Of a stretch of 64,000 nt of DNA, positions 48,401 through 55,778 are shown in pieces. Position 1 is the stretch's first letter; each line of letters begins with the position of its first letter. Origin of the DNA: Thiovibrio sp964588325. GTDB taxonomy: Bacteria > Desulfobacterota > Desulfobulbia > Desulfobulbales > Desulfurivibrionaceae. Made by a program: the position numbers and the translations under genes. The DNA is taken from positions 1 through 64,000 of the forward strand of contig CAZPOR010000014.1 of the NCBI GenBank assembly GCA_964588325.1, given 5' to 3'. Below the pieces are notes generated by a model. That model was not told where the DNA came from. It made no database searches and saw only the letters and a program-made list of their open reading frames with translations.

Positions 48401-48889
48401 ATGGCCTTTGAAAGCAAACTGATTCCCGTCCTGCGCGAGGGAGTCGAGATCGTGAAGATGATCTCTTTTAAAAAACTGAAAGAAACGCTGACCACCAAAC
48501 ATCCCGAACGCGAAGCCGCCTTCATCGCCAAGCTTGCCGGGGCGCTGATCAATGCGGTCTTCGGCGTTCCCTCCCACGAGGAACCCTTTGCCGCATTTGC
48601 CCGGAACCACGCGGACCTCATTGCCCAGGAGCAGGGCAGGATCGGGGCCATGCTGGAGGAACTGCGGATTCCCCTCACCGACGCCCTCCGCATCCAATCC
48701 CTGTGCGACCATCAGGAAGGCGAGGACAGCACCGCCATCCTCCGGCAGGCGCAAGATCTGGGCATTCTCCTGGTTGAACGCGACCTGCCCATGCCCCACA
48801 GTTTCATCGAACTGGTCCGCCGACTGGGCAGCGGATTCGGCCTGCTTGTGCCGCCCCAGCCCAATCCCGATGGGGCAACAACCCATTAA
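48401..48889 (+). CDS. Hypothetical helical protein of the ParA operon
   Basis: 162-aa predicted cytoplasmic, mostly alpha-helical protein (LIPVLREGVEIVKMISFKKLKETL; EPFAAFARNHADLIAQEQGRIGAMLEEL; DALRIQSLCDHQEGEDST). No family recognised. It follows the ParA-like gene by 77 bases in the same direction and may be the cargo adaptor or regulator of that ATPase. A small G-S-G-F-G-L patch lies near the C-terminus. Confidence 0.65.
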   Translation: MAFESKLIPVLREGVEIVKMISFKKLKETLTTKHPEREAAFIAKLAGALINAVFGVPSHEEPFAAFARNHADLIAQEQGRIGAMLEELRIPLTDALRIQSLCDHQEGEDSTAILRQAQDLGILLVERDLPMPHSFIELVRRLGSGFGLLVPPQPNPDGATTH

Positions 48890-48922
48890 AAACCGTTTGG
48901 CAGGCCGCTCGCCCGTCAGCCT

Positions 48923-50290
48923 TCAGGCCTCAAGTTCGTACTTCTTGATCTTGCGCCAGAGGGAAACCCGGTCAATGCCCAGAACCTGGGCAGCCAGGCT
49001 CTTGTTGTCCCCGTGCTCCTTCAACACCCACTCGATATAGGCCCGTTCCTGATCGGCAAGGCTGGGGATGCCGCCGCTTTTCCGGCGGAAGGTATGAAAC
49101 GAAGCGTCGCGCAGGTCTTCCGGCAGGTGGCCTACCTCAATGGTGTCGCCGCTGGCCAGCGCCACCCCCCGCTCGATGATGTTTTCCAGCTCCCGGACAT
49201 TGCCCGGAAAATCGTAACGCAGCAGGATATCCACCACCTCCGGCTCGATATTGCGCACCTCCTTGTGCATCAACACCCCGTATTTTCGGATAAAATTCTG
49301 GATCAGCAGGGGCAGGTCATCCTTGCGCTCGGCCAGGGGCGGGATATGGAGCGCCACCACATTGATCCGGAAAAACAGATCCTGCCGGAAATGCCCCAGC
49401 TTTACCTCCTCCTGGAGGTTCCGGTTGGTTGCCGCAAGAAAGCGGACATTGACCTTGATCGGTGAAACCCCGCCGAGATGCATCACCTCTTTTTCCTGGA
49501 TCACCCGGAGGAGCTTCACCTGCATGGCCGGAGACATCTCGGTGATCTCATCGAGAAAAAGGGTGCCGCCATCGGCCATCTCCACCAATCCCTTCTTCAT
49601 TTCCACCGCCCCGGTAAACGCCCCTTTCTCGTGCCCGAAGAGCTCATTGGCCAACAGATCTTCCTGGAAAGCCCCGCAATTCACGGAAAGCAGGGGCCCG
49701 TTGCGCCGGTTGCTGCAACCATGGACAAATTGGGCCAGCAGCTCCTTGCCGGTGCCTGACTCCCCGCAGATCACCACGTTGCTGTCCGAGGTGGCAACCT
49801 GGCCGGCCGTGGCCAGCAATTTTTTCATCCCGGGGTTGTCGGTGATGATGCGGGCATCTCCCTGGAACGCCTTGAGATGCTCCCGCAACCTGGAGTTTTC
49901 CCGTTTGAGCCTGGTTTTCTCCAAGGCTTCCCGCACAACCTTCCTGACCTCGTCCAGCTTGTAGGGCTTGGCAATATAATGGTATGCCCCTCCCTTCATC
50001 GCCTCAATGGCAGAATCCACCGTGGCGTACCCGGTGATCATGATCACCTCGGTGTCCGGATACAGCTCCCTGGTGCGCTTCAGGATTTGCATCCCCCCGA
50101 CCTTTTCCATCTTCAAGTCGGTCAGAACCAGGTCAAACATGTTTTCTTCCAGCAGATACAGGGCCCGGGGGCCGCTCTGTGAGGCAGTGACCTCGTAGCC
50201 CTCTTTCTTCAAAACATGCTTGAGGTTGTTCAAGGCAATCTCTTCGTCGTCAACGACCAAGATCCTTGCTGTTTCGTCATTCGTAACCAT
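48923..50290 (-). CDS. Sigma-54-dependent response regulator, NtrC class
   Basis: 455-aa enhancer-binding activator. The start at 50290 (MVTNDETARILVVDDEE) overlaps the kinase end by 14 bases. Domains: receiver (about 8-125, phospho-Asp in LVLTDLKM, TGYAT, KPYKLDE), AAA+ sigma-54 interaction domain (about 150-380: ICGESGTGKELLAQ Walker A, GHEKGAFTGAV with the GAFTGA loop, GGTLFLDEITEMS Walker B, NVRFLAATN), and Fis-type HTH at the C-terminus (NKSLAAQVLGIDRVSLWRKI). It should activate the sigma-54 promoter at 52002 that starts the facing operon. Confidence 0.95.
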   Translation of the reverse strand: MVTNDETARILVVDDEEIALNNLKHVLKKEGYEVTASQSGPRALYLLEENMFDLVLTDLKMEKVGGMQILKRTRELYPDTEVIMITGYATVDSAIEAMKGGAYHYIAKPYKLDEVRKVVREALEKTRLKRENSRLREHLKAFQGDARIITDNPGMKKLLATAGQVATSDSNVVICGESGTGKELLAQFVHGCSNRRNGPLLSVNCGAFQEDLLANELFGHEKGAFTGAVEMKKGLVEMADGGTLFLDEITEMSPAMQVKLLRVIQEKEVMHLGGVSPIKVNVRFLAATNRNLQEEVKLGHFRQDLFFRINVVALHIPPLAERKDDLPLLIQNFIRKYGVLMHKEVRNIEPEVVDILLRYDFPGNVRELENIIERGVALASGDTIEVGHLPEDLRDASFHTFRRKSGGIPSLADQERAYIEWVLKEHGDNKSLAAQVLGIDRVSLWRKIKKYELEA

Positions 50291-51740
50291 GTTCCTGTTG
50301 CTCTCCCGGTAGCCAGATGATGAAAGTGGTGCCGAGCCCTGGCCTGCTGTCCACGCTGATGGATCCGCCATGCCACTCGATGATGTCATGCACAATGAAC
50401 AATCCCAAGCCGGAGCCCTTGCCCACGTCCTTGGTGGTAAAAAACGGGTCAAAGATCCTGTTGACATGTTCCGCATCGATCCCTGGCCCGTCGTCCTCGA
50501 TGAGGATTTCCACCTCATCAAGCCCGGTGCCGCACCCGGTGCCAAGGGCGGAAATCCAGATATGCCCGCTGCCCTGCATTGCATCGATCCCGTTCTTGAT
50601 CAGGTTGAGCAAAACCTGCTGCATTCGCTGCTTGTCAACGACAATGGAAAGATCCTCCGGAACGTCCACTCCTATAACCACTTCGCTGGGGGCGTGCCCG
50701 CGGAGGAGGAGGATGGTTTCATCCACCAGCTTTTTGAAGAACAGCTTCTCTTTTTTGAATTCCTTGATCCGGGAAAACTCCAGCAGGGTACGGACGATAT
50801 CGCGCGCCTTGTCCGACTGCATCTCGATCTGGCCGATCAGGCTCTTCTTGAACTCCACATTGTCCTCGTCGATCTCCTCGCCCAGAATCTGGGCCGAAGT
50901 GGAGATGTTGGACAGCGGGTTGTTCAGCTCGTGGGCCACTCCGGAGAGCAGGGTGCCCAGCGCCGCCAGTTTTTCCGATTGCACCAATTGATGCTGCCGC
51001 GTCTGCAATTCCTTGGTCATCCGGTTGAAGGCCGTGAGCAATGACCGTATCTCCTGCTCCCCTTCCCCCACCGCGACCTCCACGAAATCCCCCTGGGAAA
51101 TCCTCTTGGTATATCCTTCAAGAATCTTCAGGGAATTCACCACCTTCCTTCCCAGCAGGGCGGCAATGGTGAGGGCGGAAACAAACAGGCAGACCATGGA
51201 GGCAAGGAGAATCTTCTGAGTCGTTTTCAGGAGGGTCGTGATTTTCCGCTTTACGGCACTCCGGGTTTTTTCGCCAAACTCGGTGAGCTCTTTCCCGGTG
51301 GAACGGAGTTGCTCCTCCAATTTTTCCTGGGTATGGCCGCTGTCCGCGTAGTCCGTCCCCTGGGCAATCTGCTGGTAATAAGCATGGAGCTGCCCCATGT
51401 GCCTGTTGTACGCATCGATCACCCGCGCCAATTGCTGGATCTCCGGGGAGGAGACCACCTGGTGCAGCGCCGCCGCGTTATTTTCATAGATGTCCCTGAT
51501 TTGTCCCCAATAAAACTGGTTTTCCTGAAAATCCTTGCCCTGCCGGTAGAGAAAATAATTCTTCTCGAACCTCCGCAGCTCAAGGGTCGTATTGAAAAAA
51601 TCCTCGACAACTTCGCTGAAGGCAACCTGGTCTTCCACTCGCTTGACCAGGGCATAGGTCAGCACGGCGGAGCCCACCATCAGAAGGAGCAACAGATAAA
51701 AGCCGTAGGTAATCTTCTTGCGTATGCCGAGGTGAAACAT
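50277..51740 (-). CDS. Membrane-bound sensor histidine kinase
   Basis: 487-aa kinase paired with the NtrC-class regulator. The start at 51740 (MFHLGIRKKITYGFY) has AAGGAAGG 7 bases upstream. TM1 (LLLLLMVGSAVLTYALV) is followed by a periplasmic helical domain to about residue 185, TM2 (ILLASMVCLFVSALTIAALLG), a HAMP linker, HisKA with GTLLSGVAHELNNPLSNI (phospho-His about 271), and HATPase_c (LNLIKNGIDAM, IEDDGPGID, GKGSGLGLFIVHD). The signal is unknown; the long coiled periplasmic domain lacks a PAS fold. Confidence 0.94.
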   Translation of the reverse strand: MFHLGIRKKITYGFYLLLLLMVGSAVLTYALVKRVEDQVAFSEVVEDFFNTTLELRRFEKNYFLYRQGKDFQENQFYWGQIRDIYENNAAALHQVVSSPEIQQLARVIDAYNRHMGQLHAYYQQIAQGTDYADSGHTQEKLEEQLRSTGKELTEFGEKTRSAVKRKITTLLKTTQKILLASMVCLFVSALTIAALLGRKVVNSLKILEGYTKRISQGDFVEVAVGEGEQEIRSLLTAFNRMTKELQTRQHQLVQSEKLAALGTLLSGVAHELNNPLSNISTSAQILGEEIDEDNVEFKKSLIGQIEMQSDKARDIVRTLLEFSRIKEFKKEKLFFKKLVDETILLLRGHAPSEVVIGVDVPEDLSIVVDKQRMQQVLLNLIKNGIDAMQGSGHIWISALGTGCGTGLDEVEILIEDDGPGIDAEHVNRIFDPFFTTKDVGKGSGLGLFIVHDIIEWHGGSISVDSRPGLGTTFIIWLPGEQQEHGYE

Positions 51741-51832
51741 GGCCTGCCTTCCTTTCCCGCGAGGGTGCCGATTCACCCTGCCGGTTTCCTGTTCGAGAGC
51801 ACAATACCCCCCGCGAAAAACAAAGTCCAGAG

Positions 51833-51926
51833 GTTGCATTTGGCAACACTGCTTTTCTTGTTGCAACACCGATATATCTATTTGATTTTACAAATTATTA
51901 TTTTTTTGCCAGTGACCACGTTGCAA
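51833..51926. promoter_or_regulatory. Candidate enhancer (UAS) sites for the NtrC-class regulator
   Basis: Three related palindromic elements in the divergent gap: GTTGC-ATTTG-GCAAC (51833-51847), TGTTGCAACA (51859-51868) and a half-site GTTGCAA (51920-51926). They lie about 80-190 bases upstream of the sigma-54 start near 52029, the usual distance for NtrC-type enhancers. The AT-rich stretch 51871-51905 between them and the promoter could bind IHF. Same-face spacing is not perfect. Confidence 0.5.
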
Positions 51927-52001
51927 AACTGAAACATCTCTCGAAAAAACCAGCGCACATGTAACATATTGAAATAAAACGACAAAAACAAAAACCCAGA
52001 T

Positions 52002-52018
52002 TTGGCACGCTTGTTGCT
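52002..52018 (+). promoter_or_regulatory. Sigma-54 promoter of the Usp/TauE operon
   Basis: TTGGCACGCTTGTTGCT is a full consensus -24/-12 element: GG at 52004-52005 and GC at 52016-52017, 12 bases apart. The predicted start is near 52029, giving a leader of about 63 bases before the ATG at 52092. The facing two-component pair supplies the activator. Confidence 0.85.
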
Positions 52019-52091
52019 CAATGCATCAGGCAACAGCACCAGGGCATGCCCCCCGGTTTCACGCACCACCCACAGCGAAAGGAGAAGCGCC

Positions 52092-52271
52092 ATGAACACC
52101 ATTTTGAACCGCATTGACCGCCTGATGGCGGCCGTTACCTTTGCCGAGGCCAACGAACCCGAACTGGCGCAAGAATACGCCGGCAGCCGGAAATCAGCAT
52201 CGAGCAACCAGGCACCGCAGGCCACGGAGATACCCGGCGGCCAGATCCTGCCGAACCAGGCAACCAATTAA
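52092..52271 (+). CDS. Small protein with shared FAEA N-terminal motif (1 of 3)
   Basis: 59-aa protein, first gene after the sigma-54 promoter, with AAAGGAGA 6 bases before the ATG. Residues 7-28 (RIDRLMAAVTFAEANEPELAQEY) match the N-terminal segments of the next two genes; the rest is a short, Gln/Pro/Ser-rich tail ending GGQILPNQATN. No TM. It may be a free-standing copy of a docking helix shared by the operon's proteins. No known family. Confidence 0.7.
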   Translation: MNTILNRIDRLMAAVTFAEANEPELAQEYAGSRKSASSNQAPQATEIPGGQILPNQATN

Positions 52272-52299
52272 ACCGAACACCCTTTCCCCGGAAACGACC

Positions 52300-52827
52300 A
52301 TGAGCGCACTGACGACGATGTTCAAAAAACTTGAAGAAGCCATGACTGCGGCGACCTTTGCCGAGGCCGGCGAGTTCGAGACGGCTCGCCAGTTTCTCCA
52401 GACAAACAAGAATGCGCGCAAACGGGTGCTTCTGGGCACCGACAAACCGGAAATCGCCCCAAGAACCATCAGCTATGCCCTGCATCTCTGTCAACGTCTG
52501 GGCGGCGGCCTGGAGATCTTCCACATGCTGAACATGCCGGAGAATGAAACCGTCTCCGGCTTGGGACAGGAAAAAGAGCCCCTCGCCGCCCTGAACCACG
52601 CCCTGCAAGAAAAGGGCGTGGTCTATCAACCGGTCAGCGGGCTTGACTGCCTGGCCGACGAAGTACTCCGGCATGCCGGCTCCCGCAGGGATATCCTCTG
52701 CGTTGTCTTCGATGCGCTGGAGCCGGACGGCCCGCAATGCCGCAAGGCAAAAGAAAACATGATCGCCAAATTTCAGGCCCTGCGCTGCCCTGTCGTGATG
52801 TACGCAGGAGCATCCGTCAGGGCCTGA
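52300..52827 (+). CDS. Usp-like protein with shared FAEA N-terminal motif (2 of 3)
   Basis: 175-aa protein. Residues 7-33 (MFKKLEEAMTAATFAEAGEFETARQFL) carry the shared motif. From about residue 40 a universal-stress-like alpha/beta domain follows (KRVLLGTDKPEIAPRTISYALHLCQRLGGGLEIFHML, ILCVVFDALEPD, ALRCPVVMYAG). The GX2GX9G ATP loop of classic Usp proteins is not seen, so nucleotide binding is doubtful. It lies 28 bases after the first small gene and 38 before the third. Confidence 0.75.
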   Translation: MSALTTMFKKLEEAMTAATFAEAGEFETARQFLQTNKNARKRVLLGTDKPEIAPRTISYALHLCQRLGGGLEIFHMLNMPENETVSGLGQEKEPLAALNHALQEKGVVYQPVSGLDCLADEVLRHAGSRRDILCVVFDALEPDGPQCRKAKENMIAKFQALRCPVVMYAGASVRA

Positions 52828-52865
52828 CTTCTATACCTACATTCACACCACATAAGGGAGAAAAG

Positions 52866-53213
52866 ATGACCATCACCACCTTTGACAAAAACATGTCGGC
52901 TGTCGCCTTTGCCGAAGCGGGGGAACACGACACCGCCCGTCAGATCCTGGGCGAAAACGCCACCCGCCAGCACGGCAAATCCCCGGCCCCGGCGGCAAAA
53001 AGCACGCCCTACCTGAAGACCATCATCTTCGGGACGATGTCGCTTTCCGCCTATTACCTGCTCTTCACCAACGAAAAGCTGGTCACCGAGATCTTCACCA
53101 TGGGCGGCTGGCGCTGGGTATATCCGGTGGGAGCGGCCTTTTTCTTTTCCTTTATCCATGGGGCCTTTGCCAGCAACCTGCTGAGCGCCCTTGGCATTGA
53201 AGCAAAAAAATAA
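52866..53213 (+). CDS. Small membrane protein with shared FAEA N-terminal motif (3 of 3)
   Basis: 115-aa protein. The N-terminus TFDKNMSAVAFAEAGEHDTARQIL holds the shared motif, then a short linker and two TM helices (IIFGTMSLSAYYLLF; WVYPVGAAFFFSFIHGAFASNLLSALG). GGGAG is 6 bases before the ATG. The motif would face the cytoplasm, anchored at the membrane beside the TauE/SafE permease encoded next. Function unknown; an accessory subunit of that permease is plausible. Confidence 0.75.
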   Translation: MTITTFDKNMSAVAFAEAGEHDTARQILGENATRQHGKSPAPAAKSTPYLKTIIFGTMSLSAYYLLFTNEKLVTEIFTMGGWRWVYPVGAAFFFSFIHGAFASNLLSALGIEAKK

Positions 53214-53252
53214 CCCAGCCGCACCGGCTCGCATAAAGGAGATTTCCCCCCA

Positions 53253-54593
53253 ATGAAGAAGTTACTGCTTGTACTCATGTTCGCCCTGCTCCCCCTGTCC
53301 CTGTCCGCCCACTCGGCGCTTGCCGCCGGCGACGGACCGTCCAAGGACATGCTCAAGGGCATTATTACCGAAGTCAACAGTGCGGAGCGCACGGTTCTTT
53401 TTGAAAAAGACGGCACCAAGGAAATGGTGACTCTGGCCCTGAACGAGAAGATGGAGCCCGAGGACATCGCACTGAACCAGAAGGTGTTGATCAATCTGGA
53501 TAAACATGCCGAGACCGGCAACGTGATGAAGGATATCTCCGTCATGTTCATGGACATGACCGCCAGCAAGCTCATTGCCCTGCTGGTTATCGGCGCGGTG
53601 GGCGGCCTGCTCTCCGGCTTCATCGGCTCCGGCGGCGCCTTTGTCATGACCCCGGCCATGATGTCCCTGGGCGTGCCCGGCGCGGTGGCGGTGGCGAGCA
53701 ACATGTGCCACAAGTTCCCCAAGGCCATGGTCGGCGCCTACAAGCGCTGGAAATACGGCCAGGCCGACATCAAGCTCGGTCTGGTCATGGCCACCACCGC
53801 TGTTCTCGGCGTGCAGATCGGGATCAAGATCCAGAAATACATCTTGAACCAGTTCGGCGGCGCAGGCTCCAACCTTTACATCAGCGCGGTGTTCATGGTG
53901 GTCCTCGTCTTTGTCGGCGGCTATGTGTTCTTTGATGCCTGGAAACTCGCCAGGGGCGGCGGCAAGGAAACCGTGAGCAAGCTGGCCCTGCGCATGCAGA
54001 ACATTCAGCTCGCGCCCATGATGCACTTCAAAACCGCCAAGGTGACCATCTCCGCCTGGATCACCATTCCGGTCGGCCTGCTCACCGGCATGCTCGCGGC
54101 CACCATCGCGGTGGGCGGCTTCGTCGGCGTCCCCGGCATGATCTATGTGATCGGCGCCTCCGCCGTGGTGGCCAGCGCCACCGAGCTGATCATCGCCTTT
54201 GTCATGGGCGCTTGGGGTTCCGTGCAGTGGGGCCTCTCCGGCCTCATCGACATCCGCCTCGCCCTCCTGCTTTTGGCCACCTCTCTCATCGGCGTACAGC
54301 TCGGCGCCCTGGGCACCACCTATGTCAAGGACTACATCATCAAGGTGGTCATGGCCACCACCATGCTCATCGTCGCGGTCAGCCGCGGTTGCAAGATCCC
54401 CGGCTACCTTATCGACCTGGAGCTGATGAGCCCCATACAGGAAAGCTCCCTCGCCCTGCTCGAAGGCATCAGCTTCTGGTCCCTGGTCGCAGCCTTGGGT
54501 TCCGCGGCGCTGATCATCATCGTGGCCATGATCAAGGGAATGACCGCCGACAGCAGAAGCAAGAAAGCGGTACTGGGCGTAAGCAATGGCTAA
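53253..54593 (+). CDS. TauE/SafE-family anion permease with periplasmic N-terminal domain
   Basis: 446-aa membrane protein. A signal peptide (KLLLVLMFALLPLSLSAHSALA) is followed by a periplasmic domain of about 75 residues (GIITEVNSAERTVLFEKDGTKEMV), then a TauE/SafE core with two repeats of GG-LSGFIGSGGAFVMTPAMM (about 112-132) and LTGMLAATIAVGGFVGVPGMI (about 278-298). MCHKFPKAMVGAYKRWKYGQ is the typical cytoplasmic loop. The family moves sulfite, sulfonates or related sulfur anions; the direction and substrate here are unknown. AAGGAG precedes the ATG. Confidence 0.9.
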   Translation: MKKLLLVLMFALLPLSLSAHSALAAGDGPSKDMLKGIITEVNSAERTVLFEKDGTKEMVTLALNEKMEPEDIALNQKVLINLDKHAETGNVMKDISVMFMDMTASKLIALLVIGAVGGLLSGFIGSGGAFVMTPAMMSLGVPGAVAVASNMCHKFPKAMVGAYKRWKYGQADIKLGLVMATTAVLGVQIGIKIQKYILNQFGGAGSNLYISAVFMVVLVFVGGYVFFDAWKLARGGGKETVSKLALRMQNIQLAPMMHFKTAKVTISAWITIPVGLLTGMLAATIAVGGFVGVPGMIYVIGASAVVASATELIIAFVMGAWGSVQWGLSGLIDIRLALLLLATSLIGVQLGALGTTYVKDYIIKVVMATTMLIVAVSRGCKIPGYLIDLELMSPIQESSLALLEGISFWSLVAALGSAALIIIVAMIKGMTADSRSKKAVLGVSNG

Positions 54594-55440
54594 GTACCGG
54601 AAGATCCTCGTTGCCTACGACGGTTCTCCCTCGGCTCGAAACGCTCTCTCCCTGGCAAGCCAGCTTGCCAGGGAGGACAAGAGCTGGATCAAGGTGCTCG
54701 CCGTTGTCCCCCCCTACCAGGGAGACTTGGAACTCATCGGGGTTTCGGACATTAAAGAGGCTATCGCCGGCCCCGGCCAGGAAATGCTGGCCGAAGCCAG
54801 GAACCTTGCGGACCGCGAAGGGATCAACATCCTGACCAACCTGGAACAGGGCGAGCCATACGAACAGATCGTCCAGGTCGCCGAAGAGGAGAACTGCGAT
54901 CTGATCATCATGGGCCGTCGAGGAAAGAACAAGATGGAGCGTGAGCTCATGGGCAGCGTCACTGCCCGGGTCATCGGACACACGAGCAAGGATGTCCTGG
55001 TGACCCCGGAAACCGGCAAGCTCTCCTGGGAGAATATCCTGCTGGCCACGGACGGCTCCACCTGTTGCGACAACGCCCTGGCCAGAGCCCTGGAGATCGC
55101 CCAGGAACGGAAGGTAAAACTCAACGCCGTTTCGGTGGTCTATACCAACGACGAATTTTACGCCCTTGGCCAGGAAGTTCTGACCGAACTGTACCAGGGA
55201 GCGGACAAGGTCCTGGACAAAGTGCGAAAATGGGGCGGGGATCTCGGGGTGCAGACGGAACTGTTCATCCGGGATGGCGAGCCCCATCAGGCCATCACCG
55301 CCATGGCAACGGAAATCTCCGCCACCCTCATCATCATGGGGTCCCATGGCCGGAAAGGACTGACCCGATTCCTCATGGGCAGCGTCACGGAACGGGTTAT
55401 CGGCTATGCGGACTGCCCGGTTTTGATCTGCCACCTGTAA
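54586..55440 (+). CDS. Tandem universal stress protein
   Basis: 284-aa protein with two Usp domains. Each starts with the ATP-binding strand (KILVAYDGSPSARNAL; NILLATDGSTCCDNAL) and ends with the nucleotide loop (IIMGRRGKNKMERELMGSVTARVI; IIMGSHGRKGLTRFLMGSVTERVI), the GX2GX9G(S/T) pattern intact in the second and nearly so in the first. The start overlaps the permease stop by 8 bases, so expression is coupled. It is the last gene before a strong terminator. It probably links energy or stress status to permease activity. Confidence 0.93.
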   Translation: MAKYRKILVAYDGSPSARNALSLASQLAREDKSWIKVLAVVPPYQGDLELIGVSDIKEAIAGPGQEMLAEARNLADREGINILTNLEQGEPYEQIVQVAEEENCDLIIMGRRGKNKMERELMGSVTARVIGHTSKDVLVTPETGKLSWENILLATDGSTCCDNALARALEIAQERKVKLNAVSVVYTNDEFYALGQEVLTELYQGADKVLDKVRKWGGDLGVQTELFIRDGEPHQAITAMATEISATLIIMGSHGRKGLTRFLMGSVTERVIGYADCPVLICHL

Positions 55441-55484
55441 CGGCCCAGCAGCACCGCACCTGCTTGCTTTGATTTTTTCCACTA

Positions 55485-55513
55485 CGGGCGCTCATCTGAG
55501 CGCCCGTTTTTTT
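55485..55513 (+). terminator. Rho-independent terminator of the Usp/TauE operon
   Basis: CGGGCGCTCA (55485-55494) pairs with TGAGCGCCCG (55497-55506), followed by seven Ts (55507-55513). It stands 45 bases after the tandem Usp stop. Confidence 0.9.
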
Positions 55514-55564
55514 CCCGTTGCCCCCCATTGGCACGCAGCCGAGCACCGCAGAGGCTGCCGAAAA

Positions 55565-55722
55565 GGCTGTTGCACTGTTTGAGGCGAAGCCGAGTTTGCA
55601 ACAGCCCGGCAGCATCGAGGAGCACAGGGAATCCAGCCACAGGCGGGACAAGGGACACGGGTGCCCTTTCTTCGCCGCTTCGCTGCTGGTTCGTTTCTTT
55701 GGGCAAGCAAAGAAATGAACGG
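55565..55722. repeat. Candidate dispersed repeat element with two hairpins
   Basis: The gap 55514-55778 has no gene but two inverted repeats: GGCTGTTGCA (55567-55576) / TGCAACAGCC (about 55597-55606), and TTCGTTTCTTTG / CAAAGAAATGAA around 55690-55720 separated by GGCAAG. The sequence between is GC-rich and palindromic in part. Structures like this are typical of dispersed intergenic repeats in proteobacteria, but copy number cannot be seen from one window. Confidence 0.35.
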
Positions 55723-55778
55723 ATCAACTTCGCCCTTGCCCATGGCATTTCTATCCGCATTCGGGTATCTTCACTCCC

